From JBDFMH01 sp047238125 (lineage in GTDB: Bacteria; Pseudomonadota; Alphaproteobacteria; Sphingomonadales; Sphingomonadaceae), in assembly GCF_047238125.1 (NCBI RefSeq), contig NZ_JBDFMH010000001.1:992001-1056000 (forward strand): 64,000 nt of DNA, given 5' to 3'. Both the position numbers and the translations under genes were made by a program. Shown here one piece after another: positions 25,909 through 34,660 of this stretch (position 1 is its first letter; each line of letters starts with the position of its first letter). The notes beneath the pieces are model-generated. The model had not been told where the DNA came from. It worked only from the letters and a program-made list of their open reading frames with translations, and made no database searches.

Positions 25909-26559
25909 TCAGAACGAGGATTCGGGGATGATGATCACGTCACCCGGTTCCAGCCGGACGTTCGCCTTCGAATCGCCGCGCTTCAGCAGATTGTTGATCT
26001 TGAGCGCGAATTCCTGCTGCTTGCCGCTCGCTCGGTCGTGCCGGACCAGGCGGGCATTGTTGCCCGACGCGAATTCCGAGAGGCCGCCGACCGCGATCAT
26101 CGCATCGAGCAGCGTCATGTTCGCGCGGTAGGGCAACGAGGCCGGCTTCTCGGTCGCGCCGACGACGCGGACCTGCTGCGAATAGGTGCCCGAGAATTCC
26201 TCGACGATCACCGACACGATCGGATCGGCGACATAGGTGGCGAGCTTCGCCTTGATCTCGTCCGAAAGCTGGCTCGGCGTCTTGCCAACCGCGGCAAGGT
26301 CCGCGATCAGCGGCGTCGTGATCCGGCCATCGGGGCGCACCTGCACCTTCGCGCCCAGTTCCGGATTACGCCACACGAAGATCGACAGCTGGTCGAGCGG
26401 GCCGATCACATATTCCTCGCCCGGGCCCTCCTGGGTCGATACGAAGGAGGCCGGCGGCAGTTCGGGCGCGTTGGGGCCACCCATCGAGCAGGCCGACAGC
26501 GCGATCGCCGACGCCGACAGCGCGAGCAGGATCCGGGACGAGCGACGGACAGACATCAT
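25909..26559 (-). CDS. Polysaccharide export lipoprotein (Wza-like, XrtA locus)
   Basis: 216-residue outer-membrane export protein of the polysaccharide biosynthesis/export (PES) family. The signal peptide ends in a lipobox (IALSACSMGG). The PES domain begins EEYVIGPLDQLSIFVWRNPEL, and a SLBB domain with VRVVGATEKPASLPYR follows. The protein ends with the NVRLEPGDVIIIPESSF motif. GAGGTG lies 3 nt before the first ATG and 6 nt before the second, so either 26559 or 26556 may be used. First gene of the minus-strand exopolysaccharide arm; the 132-nt gap to the divergent GNAT gene should hold both promoters. Confidence 0.93.
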   Translation of the reverse strand: MMSVRRSSRILLALSASAIALSACSMGGPNAPELPPASFVSTQEGPGEEYVIGPLDQLSIFVWRNPELGAKVQVRPDGRITTPLIADLAAVGKTPSQLSDEIKAKLATYVADPIVSVIVEEFSGTYSQQVRVVGATEKPASLPYRANMTLLDAMIAVGGLSEFASGNNARLVRHDRASGKQQEFALKINNLLKRGDSKANVRLEPGDVIIIPESSF

Positions 26560-26691
26560 CTTCACCTCGTGCAGCCGACCGTGAAAGCGGTCGCATCCGG
26601 CAATCGTCTTGGCCGAGAGAGGTGAAGATTGGGTTTAGGACGCTACGCCAATGCGCTTGGCGAACCGGGCCCTGCCTGCGAAAGCAGCTGA

Positions 26692-27693
26692 ATGACGATT
26701 ACGGTCGCGCTGTTCGAGGATCTGCGGGCGGTCGCCGCCGATGCCGCCGGGGCGCTCGATCGTGACCGGCAGGCATCGCTCCACGATCGGATCGACTGGC
26801 TTTGCGCGATGGCCGACCATGGCCTCGGCGGGCGCCCGCTGGTTGCGCGGGCACGCGACAGCTTCGGCAACGCCGCATGGCTGCCGCTGGCGGCGGACGG
26901 TCGCGCGGCGCACGCCTATGCCTGCTGGTACACGCTCGACTATCGACCAAGCTTCGCTGGTGACGGCGACCATGATGCGCTGCTGATCGCAATCGCCGTT
27001 GCGCTGAAGCCGATGTTCGACCGCATCGTGCTTGCGCCGATGCAAATCGATCAGGCCGAACGGGTCACCGCCGGCTTTTCGCGTGCGGGCTGGCGCGCGG
27101 AAACGACCACGACGAGCGTCAACTGGCGCACGGCCATCCCGCCCGATCCTGCCGATTGGTGGGCGGCGCGGCCGGGCCGGCTGCGCAGCACGCTGGCCCG
27201 CAAGGAACGCGCAAGCGGACTGCGCTATAGGATCGTCGATCGTTTCGATTCCGCGCTGTGGGCGGACTATGAGGCGATCTATGCGGACAGCTGGAAGCCG
27301 GCCGAGGGATCGCCCGGTTTCCTGCGGGCGCTGGCCGAGCGCGAGGGCGCGGCCGGCGCGTTGCGCTTGGGCGTCGCCTTTGCCGGCAGCGATCCGGTCG
27401 CCGCGCAGTTCTGGCTGAGCGAACATGGTATCGCCACCATCCACAAGCTCGCGCATCGCCGCGCCGCCGACCCCCTATCCGCCGGCACGCTGCTGACGGC
27501 GGCGATGTTTCGCCATGTCTTCGCAGCGGATCGGCCTGCGATCGTCGACTTCGGCACGGGTGACGATGCCTACAAGGCGGACTGGATGGAACAGGCGCGT
27601 CCGCTCGTCACGCTCACGCTCACGCGGCGCGGCAGCATCGCCGATCTGGCCGCGCGCGGGCGGGCGCTTGTCCGCCGCATTCGGAGCGACTAG
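26692..27693 (+). CDS. GNAT/FemAB-like acyltransferase of the XrtA locus
   Basis: 333-residue protein of the GNAT superfamily (BioF2/CelD-like acetyltransferase, related to FemAB). Conserved core features: LRSTLARKERASGLRYRIV (about residues 165-183), YEAIYADSWKPAEGSPGFLR (about 195-214), and QFWLSEHGIATIHKLAH followed by DFGTGDDAYKADWM. The last is the usual C-terminal motif of these proteins. It opens the plus-strand arm, 9 nt before the acyl carrier protein gene. That order suggests that it could transfer an acyl group from the carrier protein to the polysaccharide or its precursor (inference). Confidence 0.8.
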   Translation: MTITVALFEDLRAVAADAAGALDRDRQASLHDRIDWLCAMADHGLGGRPLVARARDSFGNAAWLPLAADGRAAHAYACWYTLDYRPSFAGDGDHDALLIAIAVALKPMFDRIVLAPMQIDQAERVTAGFSRAGWRAETTTTSVNWRTAIPPDPADWWAARPGRLRSTLARKERASGLRYRIVDRFDSALWADYEAIYADSWKPAEGSPGFLRALAEREGAAGALRLGVAFAGSDPVAAQFWLSEHGIATIHKLAHRRAADPLSAGTLLTAAMFRHVFAADRPAIVDFGTGDDAYKADWMEQARPLVTLTLTRRGSIADLAARGRALVRRIRSD

Positions 27694-27702
27694 GGGGCGG
27701 CG

Positions 27703-28002
27703 ATGGGGAAACGGCCAGGATATGCGGTGTTGGCGGATAGGGATGGGCTCGAGGTTGATCGCACCGTGCGCGCGGTGCTGGCAGACGTGCTGGGGCTGGA
27801 CCAGGCCCGCGTCGCCGCCTTCGATGATTTCACACCTTTGTTCGGTGCGCTGCCCGAGCTGGACTCGATGGCGGTCGCCGGCCTGCTGACCGAGCTTGAG
27901 GATCGGCTGGGCATCATCATCGAGGATGACGAGGTCGACGGCGCGATGCTTGAGACGTTCGGCGCGCTTTCCACCTTCGCGCGCGGCAAGTCGCTGCAGT
28001 GA
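27703..28002 (+). CDS. Acyl carrier protein of the XrtA locus
   Basis: 99-residue acidic carrier protein. The 4'-phosphopantetheine attachment serine is Ser55 in LPELDSMAVAGLL; the usual DSL is DSM here. Helix II continues as TELEDRLGIIIEDDEVDG. Its length exceeds fatty-acid-synthesis ACPs by about 20 residues at the N-terminus. It is probably a dedicated carrier for acylation by the adjoining acyltransferase or hydrolases. Its stop overlaps the GTG start of the next gene. Confidence 0.88.
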   Translation: MGKRPGYAVLADRDGLEVDRTVRAVLADVLGLDQARVAAFDDFTPLFGALPELDSMAVAGLLTELEDRLGIIIEDDEVDGAMLETFGALSTFARGKSLQ

Positions 28003-28730
28003 ACGAGGCGCTCCGCGGCGAGGAAGTCGCAGGAGCCCGCCCCGAGCCGATCTTCGCGCGCGGCCCGACCGAGGGGCCACAGATCCTGATCGTCCAGCCG
28101 CTGTTCGCGGAGCGTAATCGCACGCGCATCCTGATCGGCGATGTCATGCGCCGGCTCGCAGCGCACGGCATCGGCTGCTGGCTGCCGGAACTGCCTGGCG
28201 AAGGCGAGAGCGCGACCCTGCTGGAGCAGACGAGCTGGGCCGCGTGGCGCGCCGCGGTGGCCGCCGCCGCCGATCATGTCGCCGCGCGCAGCGGCAGCGT
28301 TCCCTTCGTCGCATCGCTCAGGGGCGGCGCGCTGCTCGACGATGCGGCGGCGGCGCGCGGCTGGTGGCGGCTTGCGCCGACCGGCGGCGCAGCGCTGCTG
28401 CGCGACGTGATGCGCGCGCAGCTGATGGCGGATCGCGAGGCCGGGCGCGGCGGATCGCTGGCCTCGCTCGATGCGGCTGCGCTGGCCGGCCCGGTATCGC
28501 TGGCCGGCATGACGCTCACCCCGCCGCTCTATGCCGGCTTGCGCGATGCGGTGCCGGCCGAGGTGCAACCGCTGCGGATTGTGCGGTTCGAAGGTGATGG
28601 CGGCAACGCCAGCGACCGGCTGGCAGGCGAAGCGCTGTGGCGGCGGGCCGAACCCGGACGATCCGCCGATACTGCCGATCTGATCGCGGCCGACATCCGA
28701 TCCTGGATCGAGACGTGCGGCGCTACCTGA
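27999..28730 (+). CDS. Exosortase A-associated hydrolase 2
   Basis: 243-residue alpha/beta-hydrolase-like protein of the exosortase A-associated 'hydrolase 2' type. The N-terminal half has ILIVQPLFAERNRTR (about residues 29-43) and CWLPELPGEGES, typical of the group. The nucleophile-elbow position reads VASLRGGALL rather than the GxSxG consensus, so catalytic activity cannot be assumed. GTG start overlaps the carrier-protein stop (GTGA); its 3' end overlaps the next gene by 16 nt. Role in exopolysaccharide maturation is inferred from location. Confidence 0.85.
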   Translation: MNEALRGEEVAGARPEPIFARGPTEGPQILIVQPLFAERNRTRILIGDVMRRLAAHGIGCWLPELPGEGESATLLEQTSWAAWRAAVAAAADHVAARSGSVPFVASLRGGALLDDAAAARGWWRLAPTGGAALLRDVMRAQLMADREAGRGGSLASLDAAALAGPVSLAGMTLTPPLYAGLRDAVPAEVQPLRIVRFEGDGGNASDRLAGEALWRRAEPGRSADTADLIAADIRSWIETCGAT

Positions 28731-29488
28731 CGATCGCGTGCGAGGGCGTATCGCTGGCGGCGACGCTTGACTTGGCCGATGGCACGAGCGGCCTGCTGAT
28801 CGTATCCGGCGGCACCGAGACGCGCAGCGGCCCGCACGCGGCGATGACCCGGCTGGCGCTGCGGATCGCCGCCGCCGGCTTTCCGGTACTGCGGTTCGAT
28901 CGCCGCGGGGTCGGCGACAGCGATGGCGACGATCCGGGCTTCGACGGCGCGGGCGCGGATATCGCCGCCGCCGCGACCGCACTGCGCGCCGCCTGCCCCG
29001 CCGTCACGCGCATCGTGGGGCTCGGCACCTGCGATGCCGCGAGTGCGCTTGCGCTGGCGCATCGCAATGCGACGCTCGATGCGCTGATCCTGATCAATCC
29101 CTGGGTGGTGCCACCGTCGAGCGATCTGCCCCCGCCCGCAGCGATCCGCCGCCGCTATCTCGATCGGCTGACAAGTCTCGATGGCTGGTCGCGGCTGGCG
29201 CGTGGTCGCATCGATATGCGCAAGGCGTGGCGCGGCTTGCGTAGCGCGGCGCGAGCGAATGAGCCGGCACTGCTTGCAGCGCAGGTGCGCCACGGGCTTG
29301 CCGGTGCCGATGCGACCGTGCTGCTGGCGACCGGCGATGCCACTGCCCAGGCCTTCATTGCCGAGCATCGCCGCAACGCCTTCCCCGCTGTCCTGCACAG
29401 CCGCGAAACCGGATCGCATGCGCTGATCGGCCCGGGTGACGCGGATTGGCTGGCCGCCCGGGTGCTGGGCGCTTTGGCCGGACCTTAG
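28715..29488 (+). CDS. Exosortase A-associated hydrolase 1
   Basis: 257-residue alpha/beta hydrolase. The oxyanion-side motif is LLIVSGGTETRSGPH (about residues 27-41), followed by FDRRGVGDSDGD. The elbow is GLGTCDAASAL, with Cys in place of the usual Ser, and a C-terminal histidine lies in ETGSHALIG. A Cys elbow is, to my recollection, the norm in this exosortase-associated group. GTG start at 28715 is inside the end of hydrolase 2. The TAG stop overlaps the stop of the convergent trxB (29485-29488). Confidence 0.87.
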   Translation: MRRYLTIACEGVSLAATLDLADGTSGLLIVSGGTETRSGPHAAMTRLALRIAAAGFPVLRFDRRGVGDSDGDDPGFDGAGADIAAAATALRAACPAVTRIVGLGTCDAASALALAHRNATLDALILINPWVVPPSSDLPPPAAIRRRYLDRLTSLDGWSRLARGRIDMRKAWRGLRSAARANEPALLAAQVRHGLAGADATVLLATGDATAQAFIAEHRRNAFPAVLHSRETGSHALIGPGDADWLAARVLGALAGP

Positions 29489-30450
29489 GCTGCTTCCTTA
29501 GCCTCGAAATCGGCTTCGGCTAGGAAGCGTTCGGCATCCAGCGCGGCCATGCAGCCGGTGCCGGCCGCAGTGATCGCCTGGCGGTAGACCTTATCCATCA
29601 CGTCGCCGCACGCGAACACGCCCGGCACGTTCGTCAGCGCGGTCCCCGGCTGCACGCGGAGATAGCCGTCCTCGTCCAGATCCAGGTGACCGCGGAACAG
29701 TTCGGTCGCGGGGTGGTGCCCGATCGCGACGAACCCGCCGTCCACGTCGAGCCGGCTCGCCGCCCCGGTCCGCGTGTCCTTGAGATCGATCGCGACCAAC
29801 CCGGCCGCGCCCTCGCCGCCCACGAAACCGGCGACCTCCTTGTTCCACAGCACCTTGATGCTCGGATGCGCGAACAGGCGCTGCTGCAGGATCTTCTCGG
29901 CGCGCAGGCTGTCGCGGCGGTGGATCAAAGTGACGTCATGGCTGTGGTTGGTCAGGTACAGTGCCTCTTCGACCGCGGTATTGCCGCCGCCGATCACGGC
30001 CACCTTCTTGCCGCGGTAGAAGAACCCGTCGCAGGTGGCACAGGCGGAAACACCCTTGCCACCGAGTTCCGCTTCGCCCGGCGCGCCCAGCCACTTCGCC
30101 TGCGCACCGGTTGCGATCACCAACGTGTCGCAGACATAGACGGTGCCGCCATCGCCGGTCAGCCGGAACGGGCGCTGCGACAGATCGACATTGACGATGG
30201 TATCCCACATCATCTGCGCACCGACATGCTCGGCCTGCTTCTGCATCTGCTCCATCAGCCACGGACCCTGGATCACCTCGGCGAAGCCGGGATAATTCTC
30301 GACGTCGGTGGTGATCGTCAGTTGCCCGCCCGGCTGCAGACCCTGCACCACGATCGGCGCCATGCCCGCGCGCGCGGCATAGATCGCCGCCGACAGGCCG
30401 GCCGGGCCGGAACCGAGGATCAGCATGCGGGTCGAATGGGTAGCGGTCAT
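29485..30450 (-). CDS. trxB: Thioredoxin-disulfide reductase
   Basis: FAD/NADPH enzyme that reduces thioredoxin. 321 residues: FAD-binding GSGPAGLSAA (near residue 13), redox pair in SACATCDGFFYRG (CATC, about residues 134-140), NADPH-binding VIGGGNTAVEEALYL, and C-terminal VFACGDVMDKVYRQAITAAG. All are intact. Start at 30450 gives MTATHSTRMLILGSGPAG. Its thioredoxin partner trxA is 33 kb away in the same window. It converges on the end of the exopolysaccharide plus arm. Confidence 0.97.
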   Translation of the reverse strand: MTATHSTRMLILGSGPAGLSAAIYAARAGMAPIVVQGLQPGGQLTITTDVENYPGFAEVIQGPWLMEQMQKQAEHVGAQMMWDTIVNVDLSQRPFRLTGDGGTVYVCDTLVIATGAQAKWLGAPGEAELGGKGVSACATCDGFFYRGKKVAVIGGGNTAVEEALYLTNHSHDVTLIHRRDSLRAEKILQQRLFAHPSIKVLWNKEVAGFVGGEGAAGLVAIDLKDTRTGAASRLDVDGGFVAIGHHPATELFRGHLDLDEDGYLRVQPGTALTNVPGVFACGDVMDKVYRQAITAAGTGCMAALDAERFLAEADFEAKEAA

Positions 30451-30520
30451 GGCAGGTCGGTCGCTCCGGAATGATGATCCCGCGAGATAGGGAGCGTCGA
30501 ACCGGCTGTCGACCCGCCGG

Positions 30521-31093
30521 CTACTGTAGCCCCGGCGGCAGGCCGTTCTGCAGGCTAGCGGTGATGCGCTTCGCCTCGATCTCGGCGAGCCGCCATTCAT
30601 TCACAGTCAGGCAGCGCTTCTGTGTGATGAACAGCGAGCCGAGTTTCGGCGCCGGCTTGCAGACCAGCTTCTCCTTGTCCAGCGCCAGCTCGCGGCGGTC
30701 GGCAGCGGGAATGGCAGGCGTGATCCCGGCCGGCAGCCGCCAGTCGACATAACCTTCCTGGGTGGAGGCGACCGGATTGCCGCGCGCGTTCCGCTTCGGC
30801 GTGAAGCGGCCGAACCGAACCAGCATGTCGCAGGTCTCGCGGTCCAGGCGCCAGAAGCCACTCGACTCGATCGGCTCGCAGCTGTTCATCCGGCCATCGC
30901 GCGACATCGACACTCGCACGCCGACCTTACCCTGCTCGCGCCGCTTGAGCGCGGCCGGCGGGTAATGATCGAGCATGAACTGCGCGTTGCGCACCGTCTG
31001 CTCGCTCGGCCTGTCGGGCACCGGAGGCGCCCCCTTCGGCGCATCACCTGTCTGGAGCGACAGCGTGGACAAAAGCAGCATCGCGAGCGCCAT
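30521..31093 (-). CDS. Secreted TonB-C-terminal-like protein
   Basis: 190-residue protein with a short hydrophobic leader (MALAMLLLSTLSL). A domain resembling the TonB C-terminus covers about residues 40-120: YPPAALKRREQGKVGVRVSM, then DGRMNSCEPIESSGF and a Cys-containing DRETCDMLVRFGRFTP. There is no N-terminal transmembrane anchor plus proline-rich linker as in a true TonB, so energy transduction is doubtful. A relative lies at 60036-60659. Function unknown. Divergent from uvrD. Confidence 0.75.
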   Translation of the reverse strand: MALAMLLLSTLSLQTGDAPKGAPPVPDRPSEQTVRNAQFMLDHYPPAALKRREQGKVGVRVSMSRDGRMNSCEPIESSGFWRLDRETCDMLVRFGRFTPKRNARGNPVASTQEGYVDWRLPAGITPAIPAADRRELALDKEKLVCKPAPKLGSLFITQKRCLTVNEWRLAEIEAKRITASLQNGLPPGLQ

Positions 31094-31183
31094 GGCATTT
31101 CCCCCTTGCAGTTCAACGCGATCATGCGCGCGAATCGGCCCTGCCGCAACGCCTGCGCATGATGGATTGCGATTGGCGCCCGC

Positions 31184-31198
31184 GTTCCCTAACTGTTC
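31184..31198 (+). promoter_or_regulatory. LexA box (GTTC-N7-GTTC) ahead of the UvrD-like helicase
   Basis: GTTCCCTAACTGTTC matches the alphaproteobacterial LexA operator GTTC-N7-GTTC exactly. It ends 4 nt before the chosen GTG start at 31203, so LexA would block RNA polymerase or leader access. No Shine-Dalgarno sequence lies between, which is compatible with a leaderless transcript. Confidence 0.75.
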
Positions 31199-31202
31199 GC
31201 GG

Positions 31203-33479
31203 GTGACCCATGCCAGCCCCGCCCCACAGCCCGAACCGCCCTATCTGGCCGGCCTGAACCCGCCACAGCGCGAAGCCGTGCTGACGACCGAAGGGCCAGT
31301 GCTGGTGCTGGCCGGCGCGGGCACCGGCAAGACCGCGGCGCTGACGGCGCGGCTGGCGCATCTGATCGCCACCCGCCGCGCCTGGCCGTCCGAGATCCTG
31401 TCCGTCACCTTCACCAACAAGGCAGCGCGCGAGATGCGCGAGCGGGTCGGCCGGATCATCGGCGATGCAGTCGAAGGCATGCCCTGGCTTGGCACCTTCC
31501 ACTCGATCGCCGCCAAGATGCTGCGCCGCCATGCCGAGCTGGTTGGGCTGCAATCGAACTTCACCATCCTCGATACCGATGATCAGCTGCGTCTGCTGAA
31601 GCAGCTGATCGTAGCGGCCGATCTCGACGAGAAGCGCTGGCCCGCGCGCCAGCTGGCCGGGCTGATCGATCGCTGGAAGAACCGCGGATGGACGCCGGCG
31701 GAGATCGATGCGGGTGAAAGCGAGACCTTTGCCAACGGCCGCGGGGCGGAGCTCTACGCCGCCTATCAGGCGCGGCTGCGGGCGGTGAACGCCTGCGATT
31801 TCGGCGATCTGCTGCTGCACATGCTGGTGATCCTGAAAACGCATCGCGAGGTGCTGGAGCTGTATCAGCAGCGCTTCCGCTACATCATGGTGGACGAATA
31901 TCAGGATACCAATGCCAGCCAGTATCTGTGGCTGCGGCTGCTGGCGCAGGAGCGCAAGAATATCTGCTGCGTGGGTGACGACGACCAATCAATCTATTCT
32001 TGGCGCGGCGCGGAGGTGGCCAACATCCTGCGGTTCGAAAAGGATTTTCCGGGCGCGGTCACGATCCGGCTGGAGCAGAATTATCGATCCACCCCGCACA
32101 TCCTGGCGGCCGCATCGGGCGTGATCGCGCACAATGGCGGGCGGCTGGGCAAGACGCTGTGGACCGACGCCGCCGAGGGCGAGAAGGTGCGCGTGGTCGG
32201 CGTGTGGGACGGGCCGGAGGAAGCCCGCCGCGTCGGCGACGAGATCGAGGCGGCCCGCAATCGGGGCGAGCGGATCGACGATATGGCGATCCTGGTGCGC
32301 GCCCAGTTCCAGACGCGCGAGTTCGAAGACCGGTTCATCGCGATCGGCATGCCCTATCGCATTGTCGGCGGCTTCCGCTTCTACGAGCGCGCCGAGATCC
32401 GCGATGCACTGGCCTATCTGCGCGTGATCGCGCAGCCGGCGGACGATCTGGCGTTCGAGCGGATCGTGAACGTGCCGAAGCGCGGGTTGGGCGACAAGGC
32501 GGTCGCGCGGCTGCACATGCTGGCGCGAGCCGAAGGCATCCCGCTGCTGCTGGCGGCCGCGCGCATCCTGGACACCGATGAGTTGACCGGGGCGGCCCGC
32601 AAGTCGCTGGGCCGGCTGTTGGGCGACATCGCCAATTGGCGCGACCGGCTGGCGACGACGCCGCATGCCGAGCTTGCCCGCCAGATGCTGGACGAGAGCG
32701 GCTATACCGCGATGTTGCAGGCCGATCGATCGGCCGAGGCTGCTGGCCGGCTCGAGAATCTGACCGAGCTGGCCCGCGCGATGGAGGAATATGAGACCCT
32801 CCCCGCCTTCCTGGAGCATGTCAGCCTGGTGATGGACAACGACGCCAACGCCGACGAGCCGAAGGTGACGATCATGACGATCCACGCGGCGAAGGGGCTG
32901 GAATTCGGCACCGTCTTCCTGGCCGGGTGGGAAGAAGGCGTGTTCCCCTCGCAGCGCGCGCTGGACGAAGGCGGTGCCGCCAGCCTGGAGGAGGAGCGAC
33001 GGCTGGCCTATGTCGCGATCACCCGCGCCCGGCGGCAGGCGTTCATCTTCCACGCCGCCAATCGCCGCATCTATGGTCAGTGGACGTCGTCGATCCCATC
33101 ACGTTTCGTAAACGAGTTGCCCGCCGATCATGTCGACAGCGAGACGACCATGACCGGCGGCGCATCGCTGTGGCGGGCGCAATGGTCCGAACAGGGCGAT
33201 CCGTTCGCGCATGTCGGCCGCGGCCAGGGGCGCGGACCGGGCTGGCAGCGGGCCGCGGTCAGCGGCGTCGATACCGCGCCGACCCGGATCGTCGAGGCTC
33301 GTGCGTCGGCCGCCAGCTTCGCCGCCAAGCCGCGCGCCGATCTCGCGATCGGCCAGCGCGTGTTCCACGCCAAGTTCGGCTATGGTGCGATCGCCACGAT
33401 CGAAGGCAACAAGCTGGAGATCGATTTCGAGCATTCCGGCCGCAAGCGCGTGATCGACAGTTTCGTGCAGCCAGGCTGA
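31203..33479 (+). CDS. uvrD: UvrD/PcrA-type superfamily 1 DNA helicase
   Basis: 758-residue 3'-5' helicase for nucleotide excision and mismatch repair. All SF1A motifs are visible: LNPPQREAV, Walker A LAGAGTGKT (near residues 36-44), VTFTNKAAREM, VDEYQDTN, VGDDDQSIYSWRGA, LEQNYRST, MTIHAAKGLEF and YVAITRARR. The C-terminal QRVFHAKFGYGAIATIEGNK Tudor-like tail is typical of the PcrA/UvrD group. Start is a GTG at 31203, because upstream in-frame sequence is not helicase-like. The LexA operator directly ahead implies SOS induction. Confidence 0.95.
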   Translation: MTHASPAPQPEPPYLAGLNPPQREAVLTTEGPVLVLAGAGTGKTAALTARLAHLIATRRAWPSEILSVTFTNKAAREMRERVGRIIGDAVEGMPWLGTFHSIAAKMLRRHAELVGLQSNFTILDTDDQLRLLKQLIVAADLDEKRWPARQLAGLIDRWKNRGWTPAEIDAGESETFANGRGAELYAAYQARLRAVNACDFGDLLLHMLVILKTHREVLELYQQRFRYIMVDEYQDTNASQYLWLRLLAQERKNICCVGDDDQSIYSWRGAEVANILRFEKDFPGAVTIRLEQNYRSTPHILAAASGVIAHNGGRLGKTLWTDAAEGEKVRVVGVWDGPEEARRVGDEIEAARNRGERIDDMAILVRAQFQTREFEDRFIAIGMPYRIVGGFRFYERAEIRDALAYLRVIAQPADDLAFERIVNVPKRGLGDKAVARLHMLARAEGIPLLLAAARILDTDELTGAARKSLGRLLGDIANWRDRLATTPHAELARQMLDESGYTAMLQADRSAEAAGRLENLTELARAMEEYETLPAFLEHVSLVMDNDANADEPKVTIMTIHAAKGLEFGTVFLAGWEEGVFPSQRALDEGGAASLEEERRLAYVAITRARRQAFIFHAANRRIYGQWTSSIPSRFVNELPADHVDSETTMTGGASLWRAQWSEQGDPFAHVGRGQGRGPGWQRAAVSGVDTAPTRIVEARASAASFAAKPRADLAIGQRVFHAKFGYGAIATIEGNKLEIDFEHSGRKRVIDSFVQPG

Positions 33480-33496
33480 CGCGCTAGACGGGCGCG

Positions 33497-34660
33497 ATGA
33501 CAGTCACTGCCGACGATGCCCAGCGCCTGATCCACGAAGGCGTAGCAGCGATGCAGCGCCGTGATCCGCGCGCCGCACGCGATGCGTTTGCCGCAGCCTG
33601 CGATTGCCCCGCCATCGCGCCGCCGCTGTTGCCGCTGGCGCAGGCCTGCCACGCGCTGGGCGATCGGGCGGGCGAGGAAACCGCGCTCGATCGACTGCTG
33701 GCGATCGAGCCCCGCAACCTCCGCGCGCTGCTGATGAAGGGTGAAGCGCGGATCGCCGCAGGCGACGATCGCGCCGCCACGTCCTTCCTCAACGTGGCGA
33801 TCAAGTCGGCGGATGCCCAACAACCCCCCGTGCTCGCCGCCCAGCTGGTTCGCGCTCAGCAGTGGCTGGCAGGTGCTGCAAGTCGCTACGAGACGCATCT
33901 GCGCGGCCGATTGGACGGCGCCGGCCTGCCGCCGTCCTCGCTGCAGGGCCGGGTCGGCGCGGCGATGGCGATGCTGAGCGGGCGACGCGCGCTCTATCTC
34001 CAGCAGCCGAGCAGCTTCTATTTCCCGGGCCTGCCGCAGATCGACTGGTATGATCGCACCGATTTCGCGTGGGCCGAGGCGCTCGAGGCCGAGACCGATG
34101 CGATCCATCACGAGCTGGCCGCAGTGATGGCGGATGACCGCGACTTTCCGGCCTATGTCCAAGGCGAAGGCGATCGCCCGCGATCGCGTCACACATTGCT
34201 CGACGATCCGAGCTGGGGGGCGTTCCACCTGCTGAAGGGCGGACTTCCCGTCCCCGGCAATGCCGATCGCTGCCCGCGCACGATCGCCGCGCTGGGCCAG
34301 GCGCCGATGCCGGCGATCCGCGGCCGATCGCCGATGGCGCTGTTCTCGCTGCTGAAGCCCGGCACGCATATCCGTCCGCACCACGGCCTGCTCAACACCC
34401 GGCTGATCTGCCATCTGCCGCTGATCGTGCCGCCAGGCTGCGCGATGCGCGTCGGCGCCGAGACACGCGAATGGCAGCGCGGAAAGCTCACCATCTTCGA
34501 TGATTCGTTCGAACACGAAGCCTGGAACCACGGCCGATCAACGCGCGTGATCCTGCTTTTCGAAATCTGGCGCCCCGAAATCTCGGCAGAGGAACGCGCC
34601 GCGCTGACCGTGCTATTCGAAGCGATCGGCGACTATGGCGGCTTCGGCGAAGAAGACTAG
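33497..34660 (+). CDS. TPR-containing aspartyl/asparaginyl beta-hydroxylase-like protein
   Basis: 387 residues. The N-terminal half is a tetratricopeptide-like helical array (for example LLAIEPRNLRALLMKGEARI near residues 70-90). The C-terminal half is an Asp/Asn beta-hydroxylase domain. Fe(II) histidines are expected in HIRPHHGLLNTRL and FDDSFEHEAWN, and the 2-oxoglutarate arginine in STRVILLFEIW. No signal peptide, so cytosolic. Enzymes of this group hydroxylate Asp/Asn side chains or lipid-linked acyl chains; the substrate is unknown. The stop overlaps that of the convergent gene by 4 nt. Confidence 0.85.
   Translation: MTVTADDAQRLIHEGVAAMQRRDPRAARDAFAAACDCPAIAPPLLPLAQACHALGDRAGEETALDRLLAIEPRNLRALLMKGEARIAAGDDRAATSFLNVAIKSADAQQPPVLAAQLVRAQQWLAGAASRYETHLRGRLDGAGLPPSSLQGRVGAAMAMLSGRRALYLQQPSSFYFPGLPQIDWYDRTDFAWAEALEAETDAIHHELAAVMADDRDFPAYVQGEGDRPRSRHTLLDDPSWGAFHLLKGGLPVPGNADRCPRTIAALGQAPMPAIRGRSPMALFSLLKPGTHIRPHHGLLNTRLICHLPLIVPPGCAMRVGAETREWQRGKLTIFDDSFEHEAWNHGRSTRVILLFEIWRPEISAEERAALTVLFEAIGDYGGFGEED

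Noticed and set aside
26560..26691. Promoters of the two divergent exopolysaccharide arms
   Set aside because: They must lie here, but I could not find a -35/-10 pair or an ECF-type GGAAC/CGTT pair good enough to place.
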